Below are positions 18,693-30,532 of a stretch of DNA of 64,000 bases, piece after piece (positions within the stretch are counted from its first letter, which is position 1; every line of letters starts with the position of its first letter). This DNA is from Aurantimicrobium minutum (GTDB lineage: Bacteria > Actinomycetota > Actinomycetes > Actinomycetales > Microbacteriaceae), in NCBI RefSeq assembly GCF_029892845.1, contig NZ_JARXVT010000002.1, positions 124,001 through 188,000 on the forward strand, read 5' to 3'. Under the pieces are notes generated by a model, which was given only the letters and a program-made list of their open reading frames with translations, was not told where the DNA came from and ran no database searches. Position numbers and translations under genes: made by a program.

Positions 18693-20399
18693 TCAGCTAA
18701 AGAAGGGTCTCGGCAGACCTTCCGCCGTTGCAGCATCTTCGCGTGTTATATGCGAGCGTGCGTGGGCTACCGCGAGCCCTAAATTATCAAACAAGTGGTT
18801 GGGGTGGCGCAGCTCTCCCAATACGCCCACACGGGTAATGAGCTCCCGGTGTTGCTCGGGAATCCCCTTGATAATGGCGGTTTTGCCGTCACGCTCCAGT
18901 TGCATCACGATCTCCGCCAGAATCTGCGCTCCGGTGGCATCTAAGAACTGCACGCCCGAGAGCTGAATAATCACCACGGTCACATCTGGATGGGTGGTGA
19001 CTTCCTCGTGAATCTTGTCGGCCACACCAAAGTAGAGCGCACCATCAATGCGGAATAACGCAATACGCTCATCGCCCGAAGCCGAAGGCCCTGGTAATTC
19101 AACCTGGTGAACTTTGCCGCGCATGATCAGTGCACGGATAGAGAAGAGCACCGTCACCACAATGCCCACCACGACTGCCTCGATCAGATCGAGAGCAACG
19201 GTAATCACCGCGGTGGCAATAAATATCGTGGCGTCATGTTTGGTGCTGCGCAGAATCTTCCACGCTGCCTTGCTCGGCACCATGCGCACGGCCGTCACCA
19301 TGAGCACTCCGGCGAGCGCAGCAAGAGGAATGCGTGAGACAGGGCCGGTGGCCAGATAAACCACACCCAGTAACACCACTGCGTGAACAATCGAGGCCAT
19401 TCGGGTTTTACCACCCGAGCGCACGTTCACGGCGGTGCGGGCAATGGCACCGGTGGCAGGCATGCCACCAAAGAGTGCCGACCCGACAGAAGCCAGTCCT
19501 TGTCCCACGAGTTCACGGTCTGGGTTGAACACTCCCGTGTTCGCCATGCTGGCTGCCACGCGTGCTGAGAGCAGAGACTCAATGGCGGCAAGTGCAGCAA
19601 CAGCGAAGGCTGGAACAACTAACTCCCCCAGGTTGACTCCAGCAAAGTCAGGTAGCGCGGGAAGGCCGAGGGAGCTAGGAAGCTCCCCGATTCGAACCAG
19701 TGGTGACCCGGTCAGCTCAGCGGCTACCGTAATCACGATGATGCCAATGATGGAGCCGGGAACGACGGGGATGAACTTGGGGGTGATCACCATGATCAGA
19801 GCAATAATCAGCACAGCACCTAATGACCACAGTGCCAAGTCCACATTCGCGGCCACGATGGCACTGATTCCAGAGACCACCGCATTGGTGGACTCCACGA
19901 ACTCGGGAGAACCCACCGCTGCAGGAATCTGCTGCACGAAGATGATGACGGCGATACCGAGAGTGAAGCCTTCAATAACTGGCCACGGAATAAAGGACAC
20001 TGAGCGTCCCAGCCGGAACAATCCCAACAGCAGCACAATGACACCGGCCATCAGGCCCACAATGATGACAGAGCCCGCACCATGGGTGGCAACAATCGGG
20101 GCCAGCACGACAACCATGGCACCGGTTGGACCGGAGACCTGCACATTAGATCCACCAAAGACGGCTGCAATAAACCCGGCAACCACAGCTGTGATGAGAC
20201 CAGCCTCGGCACCCACCCCTGAGCTGACACCAAAGGCAAGAGCCAGTGGCAATGCCACGATACCGACGGTGAGGCCAGCGAGAAGGTCAGACTTCCAAGT
20301 TCTAGGTAGGGCGGAATAGTCTGCTCGGCTTGGGAGCAGTGACTTCAGCGTCGCCCACATGAAACCAAGGCTATTCCTGCCTGTCACAATTCCCTGCAC
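18693..20399 (-). CDS. SulP-family anion transporter with STAS domain
   Basis: 568 residues. The N-terminal two-thirds are hydrophobic membrane segments with the SulP signature region LLAGLTVGIVALPLALAFGV and later SGPTGAMVV. The C-terminal ~120 residues form a STAS domain (GALYFGVADKI, then VQFLDATGAQILAEI). SulP proteins move sulfate, bicarbonate or other anions; the substrate cannot be read from the sequence. The start is a GTG with GGAAG five bases upstream; an ATG 13 codons later is possible. It lies 26 bases after the cytochrome b-like gene, so the two are probably co-transcribed. Confidence 0.92.
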   Translation of the reverse strand: MQGIVTGRNSLGFMWATLKSLLPSRADYSALPRTWKSDLLAGLTVGIVALPLALAFGVSSGVGAEAGLITAVVAGFIAAVFGGSNVQVSGPTGAMVVVLAPIVATHGAGSVIIVGLMAGVIVLLLGLFRLGRSVSFIPWPVIEGFTLGIAVIIFVQQIPAAVGSPEFVESTNAVVSGISAIVAANVDLALWSLGAVLIIALIMVITPKFIPVVPGSIIGIIVITVAAELTGSPLVRIGELPSSLGLPALPDFAGVNLGELVVPAFAVAALAAIESLLSARVAASMANTGVFNPDRELVGQGLASVGSALFGGMPATGAIARTAVNVRSGGKTRMASIVHAVVLLGVVYLATGPVSRIPLAALAGVLMVTAVRMVPSKAAWKILRSTKHDATIFIATAVITVALDLIEAVVVGIVVTVLFSIRALIMRGKVHQVELPGPSASGDERIALFRIDGALYFGVADKIHEEVTTHPDVTVVIIQLSGVQFLDATGAQILAEIVMQLERDGKTAIIKGIPEQHRELITRVGVLGELRHPNHLFDNLGLAVAHARSHITREDAATAEGLPRPFFS

Positions 20400-20425
20400 A
20401 TGAGCTTCCGCTCACGGGGAAGGGT

Positions 20426-21331
20426 TTAACCCTGGACTTTTCCAGACAAGCGAGCAATCGGCTTCAAGATGCTGGGCTTAGCCAGTAACCAGCCCACCAC
20501 CATGACCACCACAGCCAGACCAAAGATGCCTGCACCCAGCCATGACGTTCCGTCATTGGCCGCAAACATCATGTTGAGGTTCCGAAGAGCACCGGTGGTG
20601 AAGACCAAGGTGACGTGAGCCACGATGAAGATGAAGAAGTAGAACAAGACCAACACATGCAGCTTGCGCGCAAGGTCTTCAGGGAAGACGCGGTGCAACC
20701 AGCCCTGCTTAGGCCAGATGGGTGACAAGCGCAGACCGGTCTTGATAGCAATGGGTGCCGCGATGAACACCGTGACGAAGTAGGCGAGAACCTGCAGGCT
20801 GTTGTAGTTCACCCAGGCGTTCTCCATGGGCCACCGCAGCGACGCATACTGCAGAGCTGCCGACGCAGCATTGGGGAAGATGTCCCAGGAGGTAGGAACG
20901 ATACGCATCCACTGACCCGTGGCAAACAACAGCACCATAAAGGCAATTCCGTTGAGCACCCACAAGAAATCCAGGCACAGGTGGAACCAGTGATAGATGC
21001 CCATGCGCTGTGCAGGGCCGGTGTATTTCAGGATGCCCTCATCGTTGCGAGTCCAGAAAGCGGGGGGACGCTTCTTAGAACGAATGATCCAACCGGTGCG
21101 AATGATGAGCAACAGGAAGAACATGTTGAGGAAGTGTTGCCAGCCAAGCCAGGCAGGTAAGCCCACAGGAGCTCCCTCTGGGAGCGCGGTGGTTCCTCGA
21201 TAGTACGAAATGAAGACGGCAACCTCAGGAATAGTCCTGGACCACTGAGCGATCAAGATAATCACGGTGAGCGAGATGAGGGCCACGGCACTCCAGCCGG
21301 CCACCTGTTTCCGCTTCACACTCACACCCAT
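20426..21331 (-). CDS. Cytochrome b-type membrane protein (formate dehydrogenase gamma / b561-like)
   Basis: 301 residues with about five to six membrane segments. Histidines placed for haem binding are H66 (WQHF), H114 and H117 (YHWFH), H225 (RKLH) and H239 (VAHV). This pattern fits di-haem cytochrome b subunits that link periplasmic or membrane-bound oxidoreductases to the quinone pool. No partner catalytic subunit is encoded nearby, so its redox partner is unknown. It begins 20 bases beyond the tuf terminator hairpin with no clear Shine-Dalgarno. Confidence 0.75.
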   Translation of the reverse strand: MGVSVKRKQVAGWSAVALISLTVIILIAQWSRTIPEVAVFISYYRGTTALPEGAPVGLPAWLGWQHFLNMFFLLLIIRTGWIIRSKKRPPAFWTRNDEGILKYTGPAQRMGIYHWFHLCLDFLWVLNGIAFMVLLFATGQWMRIVPTSWDIFPNAASAALQYASLRWPMENAWVNYNSLQVLAYFVTVFIAAPIAIKTGLRLSPIWPKQGWLHRVFPEDLARKLHVLVLFYFFIFIVAHVTLVFTTGALRNLNMMFAANDGTSWLGAGIFGLAVVVMVVGWLLAKPSILKPIARLSGKVQG

Positions 21332-21350
21332 AAATCTAGCCGTTAACGAA

Positions 21351-21379
21351 GAATGCCCCGGCCATAGGCCGGGGCATTC
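21351..21379 (-). terminator. Terminator after tuf
   Basis: Perfect 13-bp stem GAATGCCCCGGCC / GGCCGGGGCATTC with an ATA loop, 19 bases beyond the tuf stop. It ends the rpsL-rpsG-fusA-tuf transcript and separates it from the cytochrome b/SulP pair. Confidence 0.88.
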
Positions 21380-21397
21380 CGATCAGTAATAGTGAAA

Positions 21398-22591
21398 TTA
21401 CTTGATGATCTTGGTTACGGTACCAGCACCTACGGTACGACCACCCTCACGGATAGCGAAGCCGAGGCCCTCTTCCATGGCGATGGGCTGAATCAGCTCA
21501 ACGGTCATGTCAGTGGTGTCACCAGGCATAACCATTTCCTTGCCCTCAGGCAAGGTGATAACGCCGGTCACGTCAGTGGTACGGAAGTAGAACTGAGGAC
21601 GGTAGTTTCCGAAGAATGGGTTGTGACGTCCACCCTCATCCTTGGAAAGGATGTAGGCAGTTCCTTCGAAGTTGGTGTGAGGAGTAACGGAACCAGGCTT
21701 TACGATAACCTGACCGCGCTCAACATCTTCACGCTTGGTACCGCGAAGAAGAAGACCACAGTTCTCGCCAGCCCAAGCTTCGTCGAGCTGCTTGTGGAAC
21801 ATCTCGATACCGGTAACGGTGGTCTTCTGAGTGGGACGAATACCAACGATTTCGATTTCAGAGTTGATCGCGAGGGTTCCACGCTCTGCACGGCCGGTAA
21901 CAACGGTTCCACGACCAGTGATCGTGAAGACGTCCTCAACGGGCATGAGGAATGGCTTGTCCTTGTCGCGGATTGGGTCTGGAACAGAAGCGTCAACAGC
22001 TTCCATCAGGTCCAAGATCGACTGGGTCCACTTTGCGTCACCCTCGAGAGCCTTGAGGCCGGATACGCGAACAACAGGAGCGTTGTCGCCATCGAAGCCC
22101 TGGCTGGAGAGGAGTTCACGAACCTCGAGCTCAACGAGCTCAAGGATTTCTTCGTCGTCAACCATGTCGGACTTGTTCAGAGCAACGAGGAGGTAAGGAA
22201 CACCAACCTGCTTTGCGAGCAGAACGTGCTCGCGAGTCTGAGCCATAGGACCGTCAGTAGCAGCAACCACGAGGATTGCGCCATCCATCTGAGCAGCACC
22301 GGTAATCATGTTCTTGATGTAGTCGGCGTGGCCAGGTGCGTCAACGTGTGCGTAGTGACGCTTGGGGGTCTCGTACTCAACGTGCGAGATGTTGATGGTA
22401 ATACCGCGCTGACGCTCTTCAGGAGCGGAGTCGATCGACGCGAAGTCGCGCTGAACGTTGGTTGCGGATGGGTAGGTGTCAGCGAGAACCTTGGAGATCG
22501 CTGCGGTAAGAGTGGTCTTACCGTGGTCAACGTGTCCGATGGTACCGATGTTTACGTGAGGCTTGTTGCGCTCGAATTTGGCCTTAGCCAC
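21398..22591 (-). CDS. tuf: Elongation factor Tu
   Basis: 397 residues, complete. GTP-binding motifs [14 protein letters not shown] ([10 protein letters not shown]) and NKSD are present, and the protein ends [14 protein letters not shown]. Carries aminoacyl-tRNA to the ribosome. The start is preceded by AGGAGGACC. It lies 83 bases after fusA and is followed by a strong terminator, so tuf is not joined to rpsJ as in many genomes. Confidence 0.99.
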   Translation of the reverse strand: MAKAKFERNKPHVNIGTIGHVDHGKTTLTAAISKVLADTYPSATNVQRDFASIDSAPEERQRGITINISHVEYETPKRHYAHVDAPGHADYIKNMITGAAQMDGAILVVAATDGPMAQTREHVLLAKQVGVPYLLVALNKSDMVDDEEILELVELEVRELLSSQGFDGDNAPVVRVSGLKALEGDAKWTQSILDLMEAVDASVPDPIRDKDKPFLMPVEDVFTITGRGTVVTGRAERGTLAINSEIEIVGIRPTQKTTVTGIEMFHKQLDEAWAGENCGLLLRGTKREDVERGQVIVKPGSVTPHTNFEGTAYILSKDEGGRHNPFFGNYRPQFYFRTTDVTGVITLPEGKEMVMPGDTTDMTVELIQPIAMEEGLGFAIREGGRTVGAGTVTKIIK

Positions 22592-22674
22592 GGGGTCCTC
22601 CTAGGACATTCGAGTAGCTTCCGGTTGGAAACTACAGGGTTTGGATTATTTTACTGAACTCACAAGAGACGAGA

Positions 22675-24792
22675 TTACTCGCCCTTGTTTTTCTGGACGA
22701 TCTCGTCGGCGACAGCCTTCGGGACCTCGGCGTAGCTGTCGAAAGTCATCGAGTACACAGCGCGACCTGAGGTCTTAGACCGCAGATCACCGACGTATCC
22801 GAACATCTCCGACAGGGGGACAAGGGCGCTAACGACCTTGACACCCGTTGCATCTTCCATGGACTGAATTTGTCCACGGCGAGAGTTGAGGTCACCGATA
22901 ACATCGCCCATGTACTCCTCTGGAGTACGAACTTCAACAGCCATAAGTGGCTCGAGAAGAACGGGGTCAGCCTTTCGGGCCGCCTCCTTGAAGGCCATTG
23001 AGCCTGCAAGCTTGAAGGCCATTTCCGATGAGTCAACGTCGTGGTAGGCACCATCGAGGAGGATGCCCTTGACGCCGACCATGGGGTAGCCAGCGAGAAC
23101 GCCGACTGCCATGGAGGCCTGGAACCCGGCGTCTACCGATGGAATGTATTCACGAGGAATACGTCCACCAGTTACCTGGTTTGAGAATTCGTAGATCTTG
23201 TCGCCCTCTACTGCGAGAGGCTCGAGCGAGATCTGGACCTTTGCGAACTGACCTGAACCACCGGTCTGCTTCTTGTGGGTGTAGTCGTGCTTGTCTACAG
23301 TGCGACGGATGGTCTCACGGTAGGCAACCTGAGGCTTACCCACGTTGGCCTCAACATTGAACTCGCGACGCATACGGTCAACGAGGATGTCGAGGTGAAG
23401 CTCACCCATTCCGGAGATAACAGTCTGACCAGTTTCCTGGTCCTGCTCTACGCGGAAGGTGGGGTCTTCTTCAGCAAGCTTCTGGATAGCAGTACCCAGC
23501 TTCTCCTGGTCAGCCTTGGTCTTGGGCTCAATAGCAACCGAGATAACAGGCTCGGGGAAGCTCATGGACTCAAGAACAATGGGGTTTGCAGGATCGCAGA
23601 GGGTGTCACCAGTGGTGGTGTCCTTCAGACCGATCACGGCGTAGATGTGACCAGCAGACATGATGTCAACAGGGATTTCCTTGTTGGCGTGCATCTGGAA
23701 GATCTTGCCGATACGTTCCTTCTTGTCCTTAGTTGCGTTGAGCACCTGAGCACCGGACTCTGCCTTACCCGAGTAAACACGGGTGTAGGTGAGACGACCG
23801 AAGAAGGGGTGAACGGCAACCTTGAACGCGAGAGCTGCGAAAGGCTCAGAAGCATCAGGCTTACGCTCGATGACCTTTTCCTCATCACGCACGTCGTGGC
23901 CCTGAGTTGCGGCAACGTCGAGTGGGCTGGGGAGGTAGTCAACAACAGCGTCAAGCATGGGCTGAACACCACGGTTCTTGAAAGCAGAACCACAAAGCAC
24001 GGGGTAGATCTCAGAAGCGATAACCATCTTGCGGATGACCTTCTTGATTTCTGCCACCGAGAAGTCGGTGTCGCCTTCCATGTAACGCTCGAGGAGCTCG
24101 TCGTCACCTTCAGCAACAGCTTCGATCAGTGCAGCGCGGTATTCGTTTGCCTTGTCGACGAGGTCCGCAGGGATCTCTTCGATGTCGTACTTGGCACCCA
24201 TTTCCACGTCACCCTTTGCGTCTCCACGCCAGGTGAGTGCACGCATCTCTACCAGGTCAACAACACCTTCGAAGGTGTTCTCGAAACCGATAGGAAGCTG
24301 GATAACAAGTGGCTTAGCGCCCAGACGCTTGATGATGGTGTCTACGGTGAAGTAGAAGTCAGCACCCAGCTTGTCCATCTTGTTAACGAAGCAGATACGA
24401 GGAACGTCGTACTTGTCAGCCTGACGCCATACGGTCTCAGACTGAGGCTCAACACCTTCTTTACCATCGAACACGGCAACAGCACCGTCGAGAACGCGGA
24501 GCGAACGCTCCACCTCCACGGTGAAGTCAACGTGACCGGGGGTGTCAATGATGTTGATCTGGTTCTTGTTCCAGAAACAGGTGGTAGCAGCAGAAGTAAT
24601 CGTGATACCACGCTCCTGCTCCTGTGCCATCCAGTCCATGGTTGACGCACCATCGTGAGTTTCACCGATCTTGTGGTTTACACCGGTGTAGAACAGGATT
24701 CGCTCAGTGGTAGTGGTCTTTCCAGCATCAATGTGAGCCATGATGCCGATGTTGCGGACCTTGTTTAGGTCAGTGAGGGCTTCTTGAGCCAC
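22675..24792 (-). CDS. fusA: Elongation factor G
   Basis: 705 residues, complete. GTPase motifs [27 protein letters not shown] and NKMD; domain IV and V sequences [20 protein letters not shown] and [20 protein letters not shown] are present. Drives translocation and, with RRF, ribosome recycling. Lies between rpsG (42 bases) and tuf. Confidence 0.99.
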   Translation of the reverse strand: MAQEALTDLNKVRNIGIMAHIDAGKTTTTERILFYTGVNHKIGETHDGASTMDWMAQEQERGITITSAATTCFWNKNQINIIDTPGHVDFTVEVERSLRVLDGAVAVFDGKEGVEPQSETVWRQADKYDVPRICFVNKMDKLGADFYFTVDTIIKRLGAKPLVIQLPIGFENTFEGVVDLVEMRALTWRGDAKGDVEMGAKYDIEEIPADLVDKANEYRAALIEAVAEGDDELLERYMEGDTDFSVAEIKKVIRKMVIASEIYPVLCGSAFKNRGVQPMLDAVVDYLPSPLDVAATQGHDVRDEEKVIERKPDASEPFAALAFKVAVHPFFGRLTYTRVYSGKAESGAQVLNATKDKKERIGKIFQMHANKEIPVDIMSAGHIYAVIGLKDTTTGDTLCDPANPIVLESMSFPEPVISVAIEPKTKADQEKLGTAIQKLAEEDPTFRVEQDQETGQTVISGMGELHLDILVDRMRREFNVEANVGKPQVAYRETIRRTVDKHDYTHKKQTGGSGQFAKVQISLEPLAVEGDKIYEFSNQVTGGRIPREYIPSVDAGFQASMAVGVLAGYPMVGVKGILLDGAYHDVDSSEMAFKLAGSMAFKEAARKADPVLLEPLMAVEVRTPEEYMGDVIGDLNSRRGQIQSMEDATGVKVVSALVPLSEMFGYVGDLRSKTSGRAVYSMTFDSYAEVPKAVADEIVQKNKGE

Positions 24793-24834
24793 AGGATTCC
24801 TCCGAAATAGTTAGTGAACAGGGTTTGGCTCGGA

Positions 24835-25305
24835 CTACCAGCGGTAGTGAGCGAAGGCCTTGTTCGACTCGGCCATCTTGTGGGTGTCTTCACGACGCTT
24901 GACTGCTGCGCCAAGACCGTTCGATGCATCGAGAATCTCGTTCATGAGACGCTCGGTCATGGTCTTTTCGCGACGAGCCTTTGCGTAGCTGGTCAACCAA
25001 CGCAGTGCGAGGGTGTTTGCACGGTGAGGCTTAACCTCAACGGGGACCTGGTAGGTCGAACCACCAACACGGCGAGAGCGAACCTCAAGGGTGGGGCGCA
25101 CGTTGTCGAGTGCCTTCTTGAGAGTTACTACTGCATCTGCACCAGTCTTTGCGGTTACACCTTCGAGTGCACCATAAACGATGCGCTCTGCGAGACCCTT
25201 CTTGCCATCAAGAAGAATCTTGTTGACGAGCTGGGTGACAATGGGGGCGCCGTATACGGGATCGGCGACAACGGGACGCTTAGGAGCGGGACCTTTACGA
25301 GGCAT
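24835..25305 (-). CDS. rpsG: 30S ribosomal protein S7 (uS7)
   Basis: 156 residues, normal length, starting [20 protein letters not shown] and ending AHYRW. Primary 16S-binding protein of the head. The start overlaps the rpsL stop by one base. Confidence 0.98.
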   Translation of the reverse strand: MPRKGPAPKRPVVADPVYGAPIVTQLVNKILLDGKKGLAERIVYGALEGVTAKTGADAVVTLKKALDNVRPTLEVRSRRVGGSTYQVPVEVKPHRANTLALRWLTSYAKARREKTMTERLMNEILDASNGLGAAVKRREDTHKMAESNKAFAHYRW

Positions 25306-25679
25306 TACTTCTTCTCCATCTTCGCTCCGTAGCGGCTACGAGCCTGCTTACGGTTCTTAACAGCCTGGGTGTCGAGTGCGCCACGGATGATCTTGTAGCG
25401 AACACCGGGGAGGTCCTTTACACGACCACCGCGAACGAGCACCATCGAGTGCTCCTGGAGGTTGTGACCTTCACCTGGGATGTAGGCGGTTACTTCAGTA
25501 CCGTTGCTGAGCTTGACACGAGCAACCTTACGAAGAGCCGAGTTGGGCTTCTTGGGGGTGGTGGTGTACACACGGGTGCATACTCCACGCTGTTGAGGGT
25601 TCGACTTGAGGGCGGGTGCCTTGGTCTTGGTGACCTTGGGCGAACGTCCCTTACGAACCAACTGGTTAATAGTTGGCAC
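25305..25679 (-). CDS. rpsL: 30S ribosomal protein S12 (uS12)
   Basis: 124 residues. Decoding-centre protein. K43 ([12 protein letters not shown]) and K88 ([12 protein letters not shown]) are both lysine, the state seen in streptomycin-sensitive bacteria. It is the first gene of the str operon, with AAGGAG upstream of the ATG. Confidence 0.98.
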   Translation of the reverse strand: MPTINQLVRKGRSPKVTKTKAPALKSNPQQRGVCTRVYTTTPKKPNSALRKVARVKLSNGTEVTAYIPGEGHNLQEHSMVLVRGGRVKDLPGVRYKIIRGALDTQAVKNRKQARSRYGAKMEKK

Positions 25680-25743
25680 TATTTACTCCTTGATAAAACT
25701 GCACGGTGACAGCCGCTAAACGATTTAGCTAAACATCTGCCGC

Positions 25744-25763
25744 GACTTCACGAGCGTGAAGTC
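25744..25763 (-). promoter_or_regulatory. Hairpin in the rpsL upstream region
   Basis: An 8-bp perfect stem GACTTCAC / GTGAAGTC closes a four-base loop about 65 bases before the rpsL start. It lies in the 216-base gap between the membrane-protein gene (25896) and rpsL. It may end the upstream gene or be part of the str leader; a TATCTG about 13 bases upstream is a possible -10. Confidence 0.35.
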
Positions 25764-25895
25764 ATTTCTGACAGATATGCCGTGGGGGTTCACCACTGTT
25801 GAAAGTGGGTAGACCCTTAAGGTGTTTCTGGCACGCAAAACGCACCAAGGCAAAAGCTTATCTCAGCTACCCGGCGGGGTCAAACGGCAGTTTGC

Positions 25896-26531
25896 CTACT
25901 CAGCCACTTCAGGTGCATCGCGCAGCTTGCGACCCTTGACTGCGATCCAGCCACCAAACCAGATGGGGATCTCACGAGAGAGCACCACAGCGACCAAAAC
26001 CACCGGGTTGAAGGCAATTCCGTGCCACATAAACTCAATGGCTTCGCTGAATGTCAGCGTCCAGGCGCGAACCGTGAGCAGACCTGCACCAATAGCGGTT
26101 GCATAGGTCAAGATGGCGACAACCAGACCCCAGAGCACGAAGGTGCGCCAGTGGCCCTTGTTGATGAGGATCGCGAGAATTACGAAGTAGAGCGTGAAGG
26201 CAATCGCCGTGAGCCAGTAAACAGGAGTGGTCAAGAAGGCAATGGTGCGGTCCTGAATAAAGACCGCAGCACTCGTTCCTTCAGAGGAGTCCCCATACAT
26301 CCAGGCAGCAGCGCTATAACCCCAGGCAGCCAGGGCATAGAGAACGGCAAAGAGCACGCCGCCCAAGAGGGCAACTAGGGCACCGGTGGTGCGGTTGCTG
26401 GGCGCAGCCTCAACCGCAGGGGCATCTTCCGTGGTCTGCGAAACGTTTACCCCAGCAAAACCCAGACCTTGAGGCTCTTCCTCGGGTGCAGGCTTGAAGA
26501 ACTCGGGGTGCTCGGTTGTGGGATCACTCAT
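25896..26531 (-). CDS. Membrane protein of unknown function (four membrane segments)
   Basis: 211 residues from ATG 26531 (MSDPTTEHPEFFKPAPEEEP). The first ~45 residues are hydrophilic and acidic; four hydrophobic segments follow and the C-terminus is basic (GGWIAVKGRKLRDA). I do not recognise a family. A longer reading from 26567 would start inside the rpoC terminator, so the shorter start is used. There is no Shine-Dalgarno; TATACG 12 bases upstream suggests a promoter so close that the mRNA may be leaderless. Confidence 0.8.
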   Translation of the reverse strand: MSDPTTEHPEFFKPAPEEEPQGLGFAGVNVSQTTEDAPAVEAAPSNRTTGALVALLGGVLFAVLYALAAWGYSAAAWMYGDSSEGTSAAVFIQDRTIAFLTTPVYWLTAIAFTLYFVILAILINKGHWRTFVLWGLVVAILTYATAIGAGLLTVRAWTLTFSEAIEFMWHGIAFNPVVLVAVVLSREIPIWFGGWIAVKGRKLRDAPEVAE

Positions 26532-26552
26532 GATGCGCCCAGCGTATAACGA

Positions 26553-26582
26553 CGAAAGCCCCGCCAAGTGGCGGGGCTTTCG
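26553..26582 (-). terminator. Terminator after rpoC
   Basis: Perfect 13-bp stem CGAAAGCCCCGCC / GGCGGGGCTTTCG with an AAGT loop, 34 bases beyond the rpoC stop. It ends the rpoB-rpoC transcript. Confidence 0.88.
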
Positions 26583-26616
26583 CGAGTCACAAACTCGGTA
26601 ACGAGTAAGTTCCTAC

Positions 26617-29600
26617 TTAGTTGTAGTTACCCGAGAAGTCATCCGACGAGAAAGACTCGAAGTCGACGAAGCTCAGGTCAGCGTCGGTGAAGTCACCCTC
26701 AGCCGCGAAGATGCGGTTGGGGTAGCGTTCAGCCTTAGCTTCTTCCGTCGCCTCAACCGAGATGTTGCGGTACTTCGCAAGACCGGTTCCGGCGGGGATG
26801 AGCTTACCGATGATGACGTTCTCCTTGAGGCCAACGAGAGGATCGGACTTGCCGTCCATCGCAGCCTGGGTGAGAACACGAGTGGTCTCCTGGAAGGAGG
26901 CAGCCGACAGCCATGACTCGGTAGCCAGCGAAGCCTTGGTAATACCGAGGACTTCCTGACGAGCCGAAGCAGTCTTCTTGCCTTCTGTGAGAGCAGCGCG
27001 GTTCATCTCGGTGTAACGAGAACGATCTACGAGCTCTCCAGGAAGCAGGTCAGTGTCACCGTGCTCAACAACAGTTACCTTGCGGAGCATCTGACGAACG
27101 ATGACCTCAATGTGCTTGTCGTGGATAGGTACACCCTGCGAGCGGTACACGCCCTGGACGCCACCAACGAGGTGCTGCTGTACGGCGCGAACGCCCTGTA
27201 CTCGCAGAACTTCCTTGGGGTCAACGGTTCCAACCTGGAGCTGCTGACCGAGTTCAACGTGGTCACCATCAGATACGAGGAGAGTCGAACGCTTGAGCAC
27301 GGGGTAGATAACAGCCTCGTCACCATTGTCTGGTGTGAGGATTACCTTACGGCTCTTGTCGGTCTCTTCGATGGTGATGCGACCAGCAGTCTCAGCGATA
27401 GGCGATGCACCCTTAGGGGTACGTGCTTCGAAGAGCTCCTGAACACGAGGCAGACCCTGTGTGATGTCATCAGCCGATGCGGATCCACCAGTGTGGAAGG
27501 TACGCATGGTGAGCTGAGTACCAGGTTCACCAATCGACTGTGCAGCGATGATACCGACGGCTTCACCGATGTCGACGAGCTTGCCGGTAGCAAGTGAACG
27601 GCCGTAGCAGGCAGCACATACACCGGTTGCAGACTCACAGGTCAGGACCGAACGGACCTTGACCTCGTTGATGCCGGCAGCGATGAGAGTGTCGATCAGA
27701 ACGTCACCTGCGTCGTCGCCAGCCTTGGCGATGACGGTGCCCTTTGCGTCGACTGCGTCAGCAGCGAGGCTACGTGCGTAGATGGAGTTCTCCACGTTGG
27801 CGTCACGAACGAGCTCACCGGCTGCGTTAGCGGCAGCGATAGGCAGGTCGAGACCCTTAGTGGTGCCACAGTCCTCTTCGCGGATGATGACATCCTGCGA
27901 TACGTCGACGAGACGACGAGTGAGGTAACCGGAGTCTGCAGTACGCAGAGCGGTGTCAGCCAGACCCTTACGAGCACCGTGGGTCGCGATGAAGTACTCC
28001 ACAACGGAGAGACCTTCACGGTACGACGAGATGATCGGACGAGGGATAATTTCACCCTTAGGGTTGTTCACCAGACCACGCATACCCGCAATGTTGCGGA
28101 CCTGCAGCCAGTTACCACGTGCACCAGAGGTGACCATGCGGTTAATGGTGTTGTTTGCAGGGAAGTTCTTCTGCATAGCTTCAGCAACTTCAGCAGTAGC
28201 GTCGGTCCAGATCTTGATCAGTTCCTGACGACGTTCGTTGTCAGTGATCATGCCCTTCTCGAACTCAGACTGAACCTTCGCAGCCAACTTCTCGTAACCA
28301 GCAACGATTTCGCGCTTGTTAGGAGGAGTCAGAACATCGGAGAGTGCAACGGTGACACCCGAGCGAGTAGCCCAGTGGAAACCAGCATCCTTGATGTTGT
28401 CAAGGGTGGCAGCAACCGTGGTCTTGGGGTAGCGCTCAGCAAGGTCGTTGACGATGCCGGAGATGGTGCCCTTGTCAGCAACCTTCTGGATGTAGGGGTA
28501 GTCAGCGGGCAGAGCCTCGTTGAACAGTGCCTGACCCAGAGTGGTGTTGACGATAACAGGACCGTCTACGTAACCCTCAGGTGCTTCACCCTCACCGAAG
28601 ACAACATCATTCAGACGAATGCGTGCCATGGCGTTGAGGTCCAGCGAGTGCTGGTCGTGAGCGAGGATTGCCTCAGAAACGGAAGAGAATGCGCGACCTT
28701 CACCGGTAGCACCTTCCTTCACGGTGGTGAGGTGGTGCAGACCAATGATCATGTCCTGCGTAGGCAGGGTCACGGGGCGACCATCCGAAGGCTTGAGGAT
28801 GTTGTTCGAAGCAAGCATCAAGATGCGAGCTTCGGCCTGAGCCTCAACCGAGAGTGGAAGGTGAACAGCCATCTGGTCACCGTCGAAGTCAGCGTTGAAC
28901 GCAGCACAGACGAGAGGGTGAAGCTGAATAGCCTTACCTTCAATGAGCTGAGGTTCGAATGCCTGAATACCGAGGCGGTGAAGAGTTGGTGCGCGGTTCA
29001 GCAGAACTGGACGCTCGCGGATGATCTCTTCGAGAACATCCCACACCTGGGGACGGCTACGCTCAACCATGCGCTTTGCGCTCTTGATGTTCTGAGCGTG
29101 GCTCAGGTCGATCAGACGCTTGATTACGAATGGCTTGAACAGCTCGAGTGCCATCTGCTTAGGCAGACCACACTGGTGCAGCTTGAGCTGAGGACCCACG
29201 ATGATGACCGAACGGCCCGAGTAGTCCACGCGCTTTCCGAGCAGGTTCTGACGGAAACGACCCTGCTTACCCTTGAGCATGTCTGACAGCGACTTGAGCG
29301 CACGGTTACCGGTACCGGTAACGGGGCGACCACGACGACCGTTGTCGAACAGTGCGTCAACAGCTTCCTGAAGCATGCGCTTCTCGTTGTTCACGATGAT
29401 CTCGGGAGCACCAAGGTCAAGGAGGCGACGGAGACGGTTGTTGCGGTTGATCACACGACGGTACAGGTCGTTGAGGTCAGAGGTCGCAAAGCGTCCACCG
29501 TCCAGCTGAACCATGGGGCGCAGCTCTGGTGGGATAACGGGAACAACATCGAGAACCATCGCTGCAGGCGAGGTGCCGGTGTTGAGGAAGGAGGAAACAA

Positions 29601-30492
29601 CCTTGAGGCGCTTGATCGCACGGATCTTCTTTGCACCCTTGCCCTCGGTGATCTCGAGGCGAAGCGATTCAGCTTCTCCTGCGAGGTCGAAGGTTTCGAG
29701 GCGCTTCTTGATTGCTTCTGCACCCATGAATGCTTCGAAGTACAGGCCGTAGCGGTCTACCAGCTCGTTGAAGACAGCGTCTTCAGGCTTGAGGTCGCCG
29801 ACCTTGAGGTTGCGGAAGTCATCCCAGACGCGCTCGAGGCGAGCGATTTCTTCGTCGATGGACTTACGGATCTGAGACATTTCCTTCTCAGCTACGTCCT
29901 TCGCACGACGCTTCTGGTCTGCCTTAGCGCCTTCTGCTTCGAGAGCAGCAAGGTCGTTCTCGAGACGCTGCATGCGGTCAGCAATGCGAGAGTCGCGCTG
30001 GTCACCCAGGGTCTTGAGCTCGAGACGAAGCTCGTTCTCCAGACCTGGCATGTCAGAGTGACGACCCTCTTCGTCTACGTCGATAACCATGTAGGCAGCG
30101 AAGTAGATGACCTTCTCGAGGTCCTTGGGAGCCATGTCCAGCAGGTAACCCAAGCGGCTAGGAACGCCCTTGAAGTACCAGATGTGAGTAACGGGAGCGG
30201 CCAACTCAATGTGACCCATGCGCTCACGGCGCACGGATGACTTGGTGACCTCTACGCCACAGCGCTCACACACGATGCCCTTAAAGCGGACACGCTTGTA
30301 CTTGCCACAGGAGCATTCCCAGTCGCGAGAAGGTCCGAAGATCTGCTCACCAAAGAGGCCGTCCTTCTCAGGCTTGAGGGTACGGTAGTTGATTGTTTCG
30401 GGCTTCTTGACCTCACCAAACGACCAACGACGAATGTCGTCAGCAGTGGCCAGACCGATACGAAGCTTGTCAAAAGCGGTTGCGTCGAGCAA
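26617..30492 (-). CDS. rpoC: RNA polymerase beta' subunit
   Basis: 1291 residues, actinobacterial length. The N-terminal zinc site is [20 protein letters not shown], and the catalytic Mg-binding loop is [13 protein letters not shown] second zinc site near the C-terminal third includes [20 protein letters not shown]. The start is TTG at 30492, giving [12 protein letters not shown], preceded by AAGAG. It lies 40 bases after rpoB. Confidence 0.98.
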   Translation of the reverse strand: MLDATAFDKLRIGLATADDIRRWSFGEVKKPETINYRTLKPEKDGLFGEQIFGPSRDWECSCGKYKRVRFKGIVCERCGVEVTKSSVRRERMGHIELAAPVTHIWYFKGVPSRLGYLLDMAPKDLEKVIYFAAYMVIDVDEEGRHSDMPGLENELRLELKTLGDQRDSRIADRMQRLENDLAALEAEGAKADQKRRAKDVAEKEMSQIRKSIDEEIARLERVWDDFRNLKVGDLKPEDAVFNELVDRYGLYFEAFMGAEAIKKRLETFDLAGEAESLRLEITEGKGAKKIRAIKRLKVVSSFLNTGTSPAAMVLDVVPVIPPELRPMVQLDGGRFATSDLNDLYRRVINRNNRLRRLLDLGAPEIIVNNEKRMLQEAVDALFDNGRRGRPVTGTGNRALKSLSDMLKGKQGRFRQNLLGKRVDYSGRSVIIVGPQLKLHQCGLPKQMALELFKPFVIKRLIDLSHAQNIKSAKRMVERSRPQVWDVLEEIIRERPVLLNRAPTLHRLGIQAFEPQLIEGKAIQLHPLVCAAFNADFDGDQMAVHLPLSVEAQAEARILMLASNNILKPSDGRPVTLPTQDMIIGLHHLTTVKEGATGEGRAFSSVSEAILAHDQHSLDLNAMARIRLNDVVFGEGEAPEGYVDGPVIVNTTLGQALFNEALPADYPYIQKVADKGTISGIVNDLAERYPKTTVAATLDNIKDAGFHWATRSGVTVALSDVLTPPNKREIVAGYEKLAAKVQSEFEKGMITDNERRQELIKIWTDATAEVAEAMQKNFPANNTINRMVTSGARGNWLQVRNIAGMRGLVNNPKGEIIPRPIISSYREGLSVVEYFIATHGARKGLADTALRTADSGYLTRRLVDVSQDVIIREEDCGTTKGLDLPIAAANAAGELVRDANVENSIYARSLAADAVDAKGTVIAKAGDDAGDVLIDTLIAAGINEVKVRSVLTCESATGVCAACYGRSLATGKLVDIGEAVGIIAAQSIGEPGTQLTMRTFHTGGSASADDITQGLPRVQELFEARTPKGASPIAETAGRITIEETDKSRKVILTPDNGDEAVIYPVLKRSTLLVSDGDHVELGQQLQVGTVDPKEVLRVQGVRAVQQHLVGGVQGVYRSQGVPIHDKHIEVIVRQMLRKVTVVEHGDTDLLPGELVDRSRYTEMNRAALTEGKKTASARQEVLGITKASLATESWLSAASFQETTRVLTQAAMDGKSDPLVGLKENVIIGKLIPAGTGLAKYRNISVEATEEAKAERYPNRIFAAEGDFTDADLSFVDFESFSSDDFSGNYN

Positions 30493-30532
30493 TTTAACTC
30501 TTTTCTTAGATTCTTAAGTGTCTGACTGGCGT

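Noticed and set aside
27979-29286. 435-codon plus-strand frame inside rpoC
   Set aside because: Mirror of rpoC; no independent evidence.
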